Assembly: GCA_021798075.1 (NCBI GenBank)
Contig: JAJZYO010000038.1
Location: 1 to 11,347 of the forward strand
Direction of reading: 5' to 3'
Length of the DNA: 11,347 nt
DNA from: Actinomycetes bacterium
GTDB taxonomy: Bacteria; Actinomycetota; Acidimicrobiia; Acidimicrobiales; Palsa-688
Part shown: positions 1 to 7,352 of the stretch, piece by piece
Numbering within the stretch: position 1 is the stretch's first letter
Layout: each line of letters begins with the position of its first letter
The notes under the pieces: generated by a model
What the model saw: the letters and a program-made list of their open reading frames with translations, nothing else
What the model was told of the DNA's origin: nothing
The model's database searches: none
Position numbers and translations under genes: made by a program

Positions 1-972
1 GCCGTGGTCGAGTATGTAATCGAGTGTAGCCAGAGCACCGGAAGTCGCCAAGGGGTTACCTCCGAATGTCGAGATCGAATTGGAGCCGAGAGCGTCCACC
101 ACCGAGGCCCGGCCCACCACGCCACCGATGGCCAAACCGTTGGCCAGGCCTTTGGCGAACACCAATAGGTCCGGTTTCACCCCGTGTGCCTCGTAGCCCC
201 AGAAATGCTCTCCAGTCCGCCCCCACCCCGTCTGCACCTCGTCGGAAATGTACAAAATGCCCTGCTCCGCTAGCACTTCCTGGAGCGCCCCGAAAAAGCC
301 GTCGGGCGGGACTACAAAACCACCGACGCCTTGGACCGGCTCTGCGATGAAGCAGGCCACATCACCAGACGTCGTCGTGGCGAGCACCTCACGGAGGTCT
401 GCGGCTGCTGCCCGGCAAACCTGGTCGTCGTCGAGGCCCGCGAAGACGCCGCGCAGGCGGTCGCCGTTGTGCAACCAGCTGACCGACAGCGGCGTAAAAG
501 ACGACGGCGACCATGCTCGGTTGCCCGTGACCCCGGTCGCAGCGAACGAGCGCCCGTGGTAACTATTGCGGAGCGCAAGCACCTGGTTGGAACGGCGCGC
601 AGCGCAGCACATCATGAGCGCCGTGTCTATCGCCTCGCTCCCAGAGTTGGTGAAAAAGACCTTTGCATCCTCGATACCAGACAGCCCGGCTATGCGCTCG
701 GCCAGCTCCACCATCGGGCGCACCAGGTAGAGCGTCGAGGTGTGCACCATGCGGCCGACCTGGGAACGCACGGCCTCTACGAACTCCTCCACACCGTAGC
801 CGATGCTCGTGGTCAGGATGCCGCCGAAGAAGTCGATGTACTCGTTACCCTCGCCGTCCCTGACGAAACAGCCCTTGCCCTCCACGAGCTCGATCGGTTG
901 GTCGTAATAGAGGGCCAACCAGGATGGAAGGACCCGGCGATGACGTTCGGCGAGTTCGCTGTGTGTGCCCAT
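1..972 (-). CDS. Class III PLP aminotransferase, C-terminus cut by window edge
   Basis: This is a pyridoxal-phosphate omega-amino acid aminotransferase of the GABA / beta-alanine / AGXT2-like class III fold. It would move an amino group from an omega-amino acid to pyruvate, glyoxylate or 2-oxoglutarate in the cytosol. The frame is open for 324 codons to the left edge, so roughly the last quarter is missing compared with the usual 430-450 residues. Visible motifs: NSGSEA (109-114), YHG (138-140), AEPVQG (210-215), DEVQTGWGRTG (244-254, the Asp contacts the PLP ring nitrogen) and FAKGLANG (272-279), with the Schiff-base lysine at K274. The ATG at 972-970 has an AAGGAG Shine-Dalgarno at 980-985 and an in-frame TAA directly upstream, which fixes the start. 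It diverges from the citrate synthase. Class membership is secure; the amino donor cannot be read from sequence. The nearby NCS1 permease makes beta-alanine from pyrimidine breakdown a reasonable guess. Confidence 0.93.
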   Translation of the reverse strand, partial: MGTHSELAERHRRVLPSWLALYYDQPIELVEGKGCFVRDGEGNEYIDFFGGILTTSIGYGVEEFVEAVRSQVGRMVHTSTLYLVRPMVELAERIAGLSGIEDAKVFFTNSGSEAIDTALMMCCAARRSNQVLALRNSYHGRSFAATGVTGNRAWSPSSFTPLSVSWLHNGDRLRGVFAGLDDDQVCRAAAADLREVLATTTSGDVACFIAEPVQGVGGFVVPPDGFFGALQEVLAEQGILYISDEVQTGWGRTGEHFWGYEAHGVKPDLLVFAKGLANGLAIGGVVGRASVVDALGSNSISTFGGNPLATSGALATLDYILDHG

Positions 973-1119
973 TTAGGTGCTCCTTGCCCGGGCCCAACCC
1001 GTAGTTTGGCCAGACGATCCCTCACTACGGCCCGTGCGGGAAGGCTACATCCCGGACCGGTACCAAGTCTCATTCCTCGAGGGTGCCCGCCCTCGCAGCG
1101 CTGCCCACTCCCCTGGCAC

Positions 1120-1180
1120 GCCTCGCCGGCCGGACCGGCTGCCAAGGGACCACAGCCATGATTAGGCCGCCCGGCGAGGC
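1120..1180. repeat. 10-bp inverted repeat with 41-bp spacer
   Basis: GCCTCGCCGG at 1120-1129 is the exact reverse complement of CCGGCGAGGC at 1171-1180. It lies in the divergent intergenic region, 148 bp upstream of the aminotransferase start. It could be a large stem-loop in a leader transcript, paired operator half-sites, or chance in GC-rich DNA. Confidence 0.5.
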
Positions 1181-1199
1181 AAAACAGTCGCAAACAGGT

Positions 1200-1222
1200 T
1201 TGGCCAGCGTACACTGTGCCAA
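1200..1222. promoter_or_regulatory. Imperfect inverted repeat, possible operator/promoter of citrate synthase
   Basis: TTGGC-CAG (1200-1207) and CTG-T-GCCAA (1214-1222) form an inverted repeat around a CGTACA centre with one unmatched T. TACACT at 1210-1215 inside it resembles a -10 box on the plus strand, although only a weak -35 (TCGCAA, 1188-1193) lies upstream. The left arm belongs to the 10-mer GTTTGGCCAG, which also occurs at 1004-1013. A regulator site is plausible but unproven. Confidence 0.3.
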
Positions 1223-1314
1223 CCGTCACCGAGCGACAGGCGACGGGCCAACCTCTCCGGCAATGCCAGCTCGGCTACGGTACTTGCCAGCTGGGAAGCC
1301 GTTGCACCTGGGAG

Positions 1315-1435
1315 GCCGGTCGCCGGGAACGCCGGCCGCCGGGCAGCCCGGTAACGCCGGTCGCCGGGAACGCCGGTCGCCGGTCGCCGGGAACGCCGGT
1401 CGCCGGGAACGCCGGCCGCCGGGCAGCCCGGTCTC
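1315..1435. repeat. Tandem array of 16-bp GC-rich unit in citrate synthase leader
   Basis: The unit GCCGGTCGCCGGGAAC occurs four times without mismatch, at 1315-1330, 1356-1371, 1379-1394 and 1395-1410, plus a 7-bp partial copy at 1372-1378. Two 25-bp variant copies (1331-1355 and 1411-1435) share their first 22 bases and each contain the odd palindrome CCGGGCAGCCCGG (1339-1351 and 1419-1431). The array therefore reads as a duplicated composite block. The 16-bp period is not a multiple of three, and the array ends 19 bp before the citrate synthase Shine-Dalgarno, so it is non-coding and probably sits in the 5' untranslated region. The CCGG-TCG-CCGG cores can each fold as small hairpins. Confidence 0.85.
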
Positions 1436-1464
1436 GGGGACGAGCAAGGGAAACGGAGGACGCC

Positions 1465-2616
1465 ATGACTGCTGGCGAGGACGCAAGCGGCGCCACTGGT
1501 GCGCCAGAGGTGAGGCGAGGGCTCGCAGGCGTGCTCGCCGACACGACGGCGATCTCGATGGTCAACCCAGAGACCAACTCGCTCCTCTACCGAGGCTACC
1601 CGGCCCAAGAGCTGGCCACCCGCTTCAGTTTCGAGGAGGTCGCGTACCTCCTCTGGCATGGCGACCTGCCGGACCGCCAGCAGCTCGAGGGGCTCCAAAA
1701 GGCCGAGCGCTCCGAGCGACACGTCGACGCCAGCCTGCTCGCGCAGCTGGCGCACCTGCCCACGACGTGCCACCCGATGGACGTGCTCCGTACGGCCGTC
1801 AGCATCATGGGTGCGCTAGACGCCAAGGAGGACGACCCCTCGCCGGCAGCCAACCTCGACAAGTCGCTCCGCCTCATGGCCAAGCTACCGACTGTCGTCG
1901 CCGCCGAGCAGAGGCGGAGACGGGGGCTGCCCCCGATCGCCCCCGACACGGGCCTCTCCTTCACCGAGAACTTCTTCCACATGTGCTTCGGCTCGGTACC
2001 CGAGGCCGAGGTCACGCGCTGCTTCGAGGTCTCCATGGTCCTCTACGCCGAGCACAGCTTCAACGCTTCGACCTTCACGGCAAGGGTGATCACCTCCACA
2101 TTGTCTGACCTCTATTCATCGGTTGTCGGCGCCATAGGCGCGCTGAAAGGCCCCCTCCACGGGGGCGCCAACGAGGCTGTGATGGGGATGCTCCAAGAGA
2201 TCGGCGAGCCTGGCAACGTCGAAGCATGGCTCGCCAGCGCGCTGGCGTCCAAGCGCAAGATCATGGGGTTCGGCCATCGCGTCTACAAGCACGGCGACTC
2301 TCGCGTCCCCACGATGCAGGCGGCCCTAGAAACCCTTGCCCTGGGCCGCGACGCCTCGAGGCTGGTCGACCTCCAGCGGCGTCTCGCCAAGGCAATGGCC
2401 GACTCCAAGGGCATCTTCCCCAACCTCGACTACCCGACTGGCCCGGCGTACCACCTAATGGGTTTCGACGTCGCGACCTTTACCCCCATCTTCGTGATGA
2501 GCCGGGTTACCGGATGGACCGCCCACATTATGGAGCAGCTCTCGCAAAACGCCCTGATACGGCCGCTCAGCGCGTACGTTGGGCCGCCACAGAGACCTGT
2601 GCCAGGCCGGTCGTAG
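1465..2616 (+). CDS. Citrate synthase / 2-methylcitrate synthase
   Basis: The enzyme condenses acetyl-CoA with oxaloacetate (TCA cycle entry) or propionyl-CoA with oxaloacetate (methylcitrate cycle) in the cytosol. The product is 383 residues, a normal length for the short bacterial type. The catalytic triad is intact: H232 in LHGGANE, H271 in GFGHRVYK and D322 in FPNLDYPTG. AEHSFNAST (195-203) and the terminal NALIRPLSAYVGP (362-374) are also family motifs. The C-terminal half resembles the actinobacterial PrpC/GltA1 type, which can be bifunctional, so the substrate is uncertain without prpB/prpD neighbours in view. The ATG was chosen because GGAGGA lies at 1455-1460; the upstream in-frame extension is encoded by repeats. 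It is the only plus-strand gene here, and its last 50 bp overlap the end of the convergent NCS1 gene. Confidence 0.95.
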   Translation: MTAGEDASGATGAPEVRRGLAGVLADTTAISMVNPETNSLLYRGYPAQELATRFSFEEVAYLLWHGDLPDRQQLEGLQKAERSERHVDASLLAQLAHLPTTCHPMDVLRTAVSIMGALDAKEDDPSPAANLDKSLRLMAKLPTVVAAEQRRRRGLPPIAPDTGLSFTENFFHMCFGSVPEAEVTRCFEVSMVLYAEHSFNASTFTARVITSTLSDLYSSVVGAIGALKGPLHGGANEAVMGMLQEIGEPGNVEAWLASALASKRKIMGFGHRVYKHGDSRVPTMQAALETLALGRDASRLVDLQRRLAKAMADSKGIFPNLDYPTGPAYHLMGFDVATFTPIFVMSRVTGWTAHIMEQLSQNALIRPLSAYVGPPQRPVPGRS

Positions 2617-4060
2617 TGCCGGGCTGCTCCCGTTCCACGCTCCTACGAGACATGAGGTAGTACGCGAGCGCGGCCACGACGAGCCCGAACAGCCAGCTGA
2701 AGTCGGCCCCCTGCGTGCTCCTCGACAGCGGGGACGTGTAGGAGGGGAAATAGTACGCGGCGTCCGTCCACATGATTGCTGCGAACATCCCTAGGGCGAG
2801 CGACGCAAGTGCCTTCCAGTTGAACCCACCATTTCGCCAGTAGGTGCCTCCACGCTTGGCAGCCAGTGCGGGGGCGTCGTAACGGCCACGGCGGAGCAGG
2901 TAGTCGACCACCATGATGCCGAACCACGGGCCGAGCCAAACGACGATGTAGTCCAAGAAACCTGACAGGTCGGAGTAAAAAGTGCCCTTGAAGATGACGA
3001 GCGCGGTGATGGCCCCGCAGATGATGGTGTCCAGCACTATGGTGCCCCAACGCTTCAGCGGCAACCCGATCGCCTGGAGGGTAACGCCCGAGGAGTACAT
3101 GTCGAGGGTGTTTATGGCCAGGAGCTGCGGGAGGGCGAGCACGACGAAGGGCCAGAAAAACCAGCTCGCGAACGACGCCGGCAGGCCCGTCGCCGCTGTC
3201 GCCTTGGGGCTCACCAGGTACGCCGCCGCACCGAGGAGCTCGAGAAGCACCGAGGGGACCGCGCCTCCCAAAGTGGCAGCCCAAAAGGTCCTGGCTTTGC
3301 TCGTGGCCCGCGGGAGGTAGCGGGAGAAATCGGCCGCGTTCTCGGTCCAACCAAGCCCTCCCGCTGAGACTATGAGCACGAGGGCGGTCGTCCAGTAGAG
3401 CCAGGAGACGTGCTGGTGCAAATGGCCTGGGTGGGCATGGGGTATGACGAGGACCGCCATTATGGCAAACATCGGTATAAACACGAACGACAAGTAGCGA
3501 AGGACCCTGGTTATTGTGGCGTGGCCGAGGAAGGGCATCACGAACTGGGCCAACACGGCGCCCACGATCACGAGCGCCTTGCCGAGGGTGCCGAGGGCCG
3601 TCCCCTCGTGGTGGAACATCGCCTCCACGACCAGCACCACGAGCGCGATTCCTTCGATCTCGAAGCCGAGTTGCGTAAACCAGTTGAACAGCGACGGGAC
3701 CCGGTTGCCGTTGCGGCCGAAGGGCGCGCGGCTCACCATAAATGCAGTGGTACCCGTCTCTGGCCCCCAAAGGCTGGCCAACCCGAGGAACGCGTAAAAG
3801 GCGTTCCCGACCAGGATCGCCACAACTGCCTGCCAGAACGAGAGCCCAAAGGACACGATGAGTGCCCCGTAGACGAGGAACTCCACGTTCCAGATGGCAC
3901 CCGCCCACATCCAAAACAGCCCGGCCGGTGCCATCGGCCTTTCGGTCTCGGGGATGAGGTCGATGCCGCGCTGCTCGAGACGGAATGCCTCGTAGCGCTC
4001 CGATGTGCCGGCGGGAAGCGGTGCGCCGCCACCCTCTACCACAACGCTCGCGTTAGCCAT
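2567..4060 (-). CDS. NCS1-family nucleobase:cation symporter (cytosine/purine/uracil/allantoin permease)
   Basis: This is an integral membrane transporter of the nucleobase:cation symporter-1 family, importing a nucleobase or related heterocycle (cytosine, uracil, hydantoin, allantoin or a thiamine precursor) with H+ or Na+. It has 497 residues, about 12 hydrophobic segments and family motifs including GLFWMWAGAIWN (47-58), NAADFSRYLP (241-250) and NTLDMYSSGVTLQAIGLP (317-334). A histidine-rich stretch, PHAHPGHLHQH (207-217), sits in a loop between two membrane segments. The N-terminal 45 residues and the C-terminal 27 are hydrophilic and cytosolic by expectation. The ATG at 4060-4058 is the only good start; its GGAGGAG (4075-4081) is 14 nt away, longer than ideal. 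Two hairpins separate it from the mannosidase upstream. Its 3' end overlaps the citrate synthase. Exact substrate not deducible. Confidence 0.92.
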   Translation of the reverse strand: MANASVVVEGGGAPLPAGTSERYEAFRLEQRGIDLIPETERPMAPAGLFWMWAGAIWNVEFLVYGALIVSFGLSFWQAVVAILVGNAFYAFLGLASLWGPETGTTAFMVSRAPFGRNGNRVPSLFNWFTQLGFEIEGIALVVLVVEAMFHHEGTALGTLGKALVIVGAVLAQFVMPFLGHATITRVLRYLSFVFIPMFAIMAVLVIPHAHPGHLHQHVSWLYWTTALVLIVSAGGLGWTENAADFSRYLPRATSKARTFWAATLGGAVPSVLLELLGAAAYLVSPKATAATGLPASFASWFFWPFVVLALPQLLAINTLDMYSSGVTLQAIGLPLKRWGTIVLDTIICGAITALVIFKGTFYSDLSGFLDYIVVWLGPWFGIMVVDYLLRRGRYDAPALAAKRGGTYWRNGGFNWKALASLALGMFAAIMWTDAAYYFPSYTSPLSRSTQGADFSWLFGLVVAALAYYLMSRRSVEREQPGTTTGLAQVSVAAQRTR

Positions 4061-4091
4061 CGGGCGCGACGATACTCCTCCGAGCCGTCCC

Positions 4092-4112
4092 CGGGCCGTG
4101 ACCCCCGGCCCG
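4092..4112. repeat. 7-bp inverted repeat (hairpin 2) upstream of NCS1 gene
   Basis: CGGGCCG (4092-4098) and CGGCCCG (4106-4112) pair perfectly around a 7-nt loop. It lies in the mannosidase-permease gap, 31 bp upstream of the permease start codon and just beyond its Shine-Dalgarno. It follows a stronger hairpin at 4130-4161 in the direction of minus-strand transcription. Confidence 0.5.
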
Positions 4113-4129
4113 CCCTGTGGTTGACCTTC

Positions 4130-4161
4130 CCGACGCCACCCCAGCGCGGGGATGGCGTCGG
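4130..4161 (-). terminator. Strong GC hairpin after mannosidase gene, possible terminator or attenuator
   Basis: The 9-bp arms CCGACGCCA (4130-4138) and TGGCGTCGG (4153-4161) pair perfectly and are extended by CCCC/GGGG (4139-4142 and 4148-4151) past one bulged base, leaving a 5-nt loop. It begins 28 bp past the mannosidase stop. No T-run follows in either direction, so it is not a canonical intrinsic terminator, though actinobacterial terminators often lack one. It could instead stabilise the mannosidase mRNA end or lower permease expression relative to upstream genes. Confidence 0.45.
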
Positions 4162-4189
4162 CGGCAACTGGGAAAGGCTGCCACGAGCC

Positions 4190-7100
4190 CTACGTCGCCT
4201 GGAGCTTCAGGGTCACTATCTCGAAGGGCCGTAGCTCCAGGTCGAGGTGCGCCCCCTCGCCAGTGGGCTGCACGGGCACGCTTCCCGCCTCGCGCTCGAG
4301 CAGGTCCGTCCGTGCGGCGCGAGCAACTGGGAGCGAGAGGTCGATCCCGAGCCGGCCTCGTGACCCGTGTGCCTCGTAGAAGCGCAAGATAACGCCGTCC
4401 CGGGCTTCGGTGGGCGTGATCGCCGAGACCACCACGCCCGGCCGGTCAAAGCGCACGAAGGAGATCGTGGCCGGCCCCGACCGCTCCTCGGTCGCAGCGG
4501 GGACCGCGCTGACCACGAGCGGGACGTTCAAGTCAAGGCCGGACTCCACCACCTGGCCGTCCCGCAGGTCGCCGGCATGGGGAAGGACGCTGTAGGTGAA
4601 CCTATGGTGGCCTTGGTCGGCTTCGGGGTCTGGCGAGGTTGGGGAACGCAGCAGGGAAAGTTCCATAACGTTCCCCCATATGTGGTAGCCGTACTTGGAA
4701 TCGTTCAGCAGGGCGACCCCATAACCGGGCTCCGAGAGGTCAGCCCAGCGGTGGGCACAGACCTCGAAGCGCGCCCGGTCCCAGCTCGTGTTGGCGTGGG
4801 TCGCCCGTTCGACCGAGCCGAACTGGATCTCATAGGTTGCGCGAGTTGCCCGGACCGCCACGGGAAATGCGGCTTTTAGCAACTTGTGACGTTCGTGCCA
4901 GTCGACCTCGGTCTCGAAATCGATACGGCTGGAGCCAGCTGCGAGCCTAATCACCTGGGTCAGGGTCGACGAACCGAAATGCCGGCGCACCCGGATCCCA
5001 GCCCTCAGCGGGCCCTGCTCGACCACCTCGACCGAAGTTGCTTCCACGAGAACACGGCCGCGGTCGGCGTAGAACTCGTCGATGTCCCACGCGTCCCACT
5101 GCGCCGGCTCGTCGTCGTAAAGCCAAAGAGCATTGCCGCGTTCCCCCGGCGCCAAGACCTCCCGGCGGGCCCCCTTGTCGTAAACCGACTTGACCATGCC
5201 GTCACGGTCGATTTCCACCCTCAGCCGGGCATTTTCCAAGAAGCCCGGCCCAGCGGTCACGGGTTCGTCGCATGGCGTGCCACCACCCGGAGACGCCAGG
5301 TCGTAAACCGTCCAACCGCACGAAGGGACCGAGACGAGTGCGAGCAGGCCACCGTCTTCAGCCCTTTGGAGTGCCCCGGCATGCCCGGAGCGGTCCATTA
5401 GGGCTTCCACGTCGGAGCCCCTTCCCACCTCCCCGAGCGCCACCACTTCACGGCGGTCATGCGAGGTGGAGTTCGTCACCATAACCGGCCTTGACGCCCA
5501 GGACACGTCCACCGTGGCCGCTAGTTGCCCCCGGGCACCCCTCGCCATTTCTCCTGCCATCGCGAGTACTTTGGCGTGGTCCTCTTCGGCCTCGCGCGCC
5601 ACCCAGTTGATGCTCGAACCGGGCAGGATGTCGTGGAACTGGTTGAACAGCAGCGTCTTCCAGGCTTCATCGAGGGCCCTCTGTGTGGCTGGCTCGCCGC
5701 CCGTCCCCGCGACCGTCGACCAAAGCTCGGCCTCATAGAGGGCGACCTCACCTCGCCGGTTGCCGGCCTTGGTGCGAGCCTGCGAGGTGTAGGTACCGCG
5801 GTGGAGCTCTAGGTACAGTTCACCCACCCAGGACGCCAGGCCGTCGCCCTCCCCCTCCAGCTGGTCGAGGAAGTCGCGCACCGACGCCATCTCGACCCTC
5901 GGCACCCCGTCCAGGTCCGCTACGCGCGCCGCTCGCTCCAGCATCTCCTCGGTCGGGCCACCACCACCATCGCCGTGGCCGAAGGGGTAGATCGACACAC
6001 CCGATCGGTCGTGGTCGGCAAAATTGCGTGCGCTGAACACGAGCTCCTTCACCGAGAAGTCGCCGTTATAGGTGTCCGCCGGCGGGAAATGGGCGAGCAC
6101 TCGTGTCCCGTCGATCCCCTCCCACCAGAAGCTGTGGTGGGGGTAGCGGTCGGCCTCGCTCCACGACATCTTCTGCGTTACGAACGCGCGCAGGCCCGCC
6201 TGGGCGATGACCTGGGGGAGGCTGGCCGGGAAGCCGAACGCGTCGGGGAGCCAGCAATCGGTCGTGTCTACCCCGTAATTGTCGAGGAAAAACCTCTTGC
6301 CGTACAAGAACTGGCGTGCCAGCGACTCCCCCGAAGGCACGTTGCAGTCGGACTCGACCCACATCGACCCGACGGGCTCGAAGCCGCCCTTGGCGGCGCG
6401 CTCCTGCATCCGCGCGAAAAGCTCTGGGTAGCGCTCCTTTACCCAGGCGTGCTGCTGGGCCTGCGAGCACACGAAACGGTACCCAGGGTATCGTTCGAGC
6501 AGCCCGACCGCCGTTGAAAAAGTCCTCGCGCACTTGCGCACGGTCTCGCGGGCCGGCCAGAGCCAGGCGCTGTCTATGTGCGCATGCCCTATCGCGAACA
6601 CCCGGTGCGAGCTCTCCGCCGCCCGGCGGGAAAGCACCCCAGCCAAGGCACCTCGCGCGTCGGCGGCGGAGGCCGCCACCGCTCCCGTCTCCACCACCGA
6701 GCACGCTTGCCGAAGTGCTGCCAGGACCTCGCCGGTCCGCCGCTCGCCTGAAGGCAGTTCCGCTGCGAGCTCGGAGAGGACCAGCAGGTCTATGTAAAGT
6801 GCCTCGACTTCCGGGTTGCGGACCGCCAGTTCGGCGCGCTCGAGCGCGAAGAGGTCCTGGCGGGCGTACTCGGGCTCGAGCACCTTGCCCGGGCCGGGCT
6901 GAGGGTTTGCCGCCGCCTCCAGGTACACCTCGATGACTTCCCCGCCCCTGGCGCTAGCGACCAGGACCACATCTTGGTGCCTCGAGTTGATGCCCGACAA
7001 GGGGGCCCCGTCACGCCACAAGAGGCCCTCTGCGCCAAAGCCGGGCGTCCCGTGGTAACCGAGCCCGAAGCGGGCGTCGACGCGTTCGCCGGCCCACTCG

Positions 7101-7342
7101 TCGGGGACGACCGCGCGTGCACGGAACCACGTCGTGGCCCAGGCGCCGCCCCAGCGGTCACCCAGCCCGAAGGGTGACCACGGCCCCCGTGAGGCATCTT
7201 CGTAGCCGACCGGCTCCCCGGCGATGTGCCGGGCGGCGAGCTCAAAGGGTACAGACGGCCCGAACCGGGCTGGCTCAACGTAACCAGACAACACGTGGCG
7301 GACACGGGCAAGCAAGCGGTCCCGATCGCTCCTTACTGGCAT
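4190..7342 (-). CDS. GH38 alpha-mannosidase, cytosolic type
   Basis: This is a retaining alpha-mannosidase of glycoside hydrolase family 38, releasing mannose from alpha-mannosides with a bound divalent metal, usually zinc. Its 1050 residues match the full-length bacterial/cytosolic class. An N-terminal beta-domain (about 1-245) precedes the catalytic barrel. By analogy to Golgi mannosidase II, the metal ligands and nucleophile are all present: H255 and D257 in GHAHIDSAW, D367 (nucleophile) in CWLPDAFGF, and H570 in NQFHDILPG. GHGDGGGGPT (455-464) is another family signature. A C-terminal beta-sandwich follows (about 640-1050). No signal peptide is visible, so the substrate must be imported or made inside. 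The ATG at 7342-7340 has GAGGTG four bases upstream, overlapping the region of the ROK stop, and the gap to that gene is only 10 bp, so the two are probably co-transcribed and coupled. True linkage preference is unknown. Confidence 0.95.
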   Translation of the reverse strand: MPVRSDRDRLLARVRHVLSGYVEPARFGPSVPFELAARHIAGEPVGYEDASRGPWSPFGLGDRWGGAWATTWFRARAVVPDEWAGERVDARFGLGYHGTPGFGAEGLLWRDGAPLSGINSRHQDVVLVASARGGEVIEVYLEAAANPQPGPGKVLEPEYARQDLFALERAELAVRNPEVEALYIDLLVLSELAAELPSGERRTGEVLAALRQACSVVETGAVAASAADARGALAGVLSRRAAESSHRVFAIGHAHIDSAWLWPARETVRKCARTFSTAVGLLERYPGYRFVCSQAQQHAWVKERYPELFARMQERAAKGGFEPVGSMWVESDCNVPSGESLARQFLYGKRFFLDNYGVDTTDCWLPDAFGFPASLPQVIAQAGLRAFVTQKMSWSEADRYPHHSFWWEGIDGTRVLAHFPPADTYNGDFSVKELVFSARNFADHDRSGVSIYPFGHGDGGGGPTEEMLERAARVADLDGVPRVEMASVRDFLDQLEGEGDGLASWVGELYLELHRGTYTSQARTKAGNRRGEVALYEAELWSTVAGTGGEPATQRALDEAWKTLLFNQFHDILPGSSINWVAREAEEDHAKVLAMAGEMARGARGQLAATVDVSWASRPVMVTNSTSHDRREVVALGEVGRGSDVEALMDRSGHAGALQRAEDGGLLALVSVPSCGWTVYDLASPGGGTPCDEPVTAGPGFLENARLRVEIDRDGMVKSVYDKGARREVLAPGERGNALWLYDDEPAQWDAWDIDEFYADRGRVLVEATSVEVVEQGPLRAGIRVRRHFGSSTLTQVIRLAAGSSRIDFETEVDWHERHKLLKAAFPVAVRATRATYEIQFGSVERATHANTSWDRARFEVCAHRWADLSEPGYGVALLNDSKYGYHIWGNVMELSLLRSPTSPDPEADQGHHRFTYSVLPHAGDLRDGQVVESGLDLNVPLVVSAVPAATEERSGPATISFVRFDRPGVVVSAITPTEARDGVILRFYEAHGSRGRLGIDLSLPVARAARTDLLEREAGSVPVQPTGEGAHLDLELRPFEIVTLKLQAT

Positions 7343-7352
7343 TTCTCACCTC

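Larger units (their letters stand above)
973..1464. other. Divergent intergenic region (492 bp)
   Basis: This non-coding region lies between the start codons of the minus-strand aminotransferase and the plus-strand citrate synthase, so it should hold both promoters. It contains a duplicated 10-mer (1004-1013 and 1198-1207), an imperfect inverted repeat at 1200-1222 overlapping a possible TACACT -10 (1210-1215), a 10-bp inverted repeat with arms at 1120-1129 and 1171-1180, and a tandem GC-rich repeat at 1315-1435. No convincing -35 box pairs with the -10 candidate. The plus-strand frame of the citrate synthase stays open upstream of its ATG, but the extra residues are Arg/Gly/Pro-rich products of the repeat and do not look like protein. 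Confidence 0.7.

Noticed and set aside
331..1161. Long plus-strand open frame opposite the aminotransferase
   Set aside because: It is the antisense shadow of a gene with clear PLP motifs; its residues are Arg/His-rich with no recognisable domain.
1315..1435. CRISPR-like array
   Set aside because: Units are 16 bp, directly adjacent, lack unique spacers and have no cas genes nearby; this is a simple tandem repeat.
1216..1464. 83-codon N-terminal extension of citrate synthase in the same open frame
   Set aside because: The extension is encoded largely by the 16-bp repeats, is Arg/Gly/Pro-rich and unlike the family N-terminus, while GGAGGA lies just before the ATG at 1465.
2643..3914. 423-codon minus-strand open frame inside the NCS1 gene
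   Set aside because: It is an alternative frame of the permease, rich in Arg/Pro/His with no hydrophobic segments or motifs; typical of high-GC DNA.
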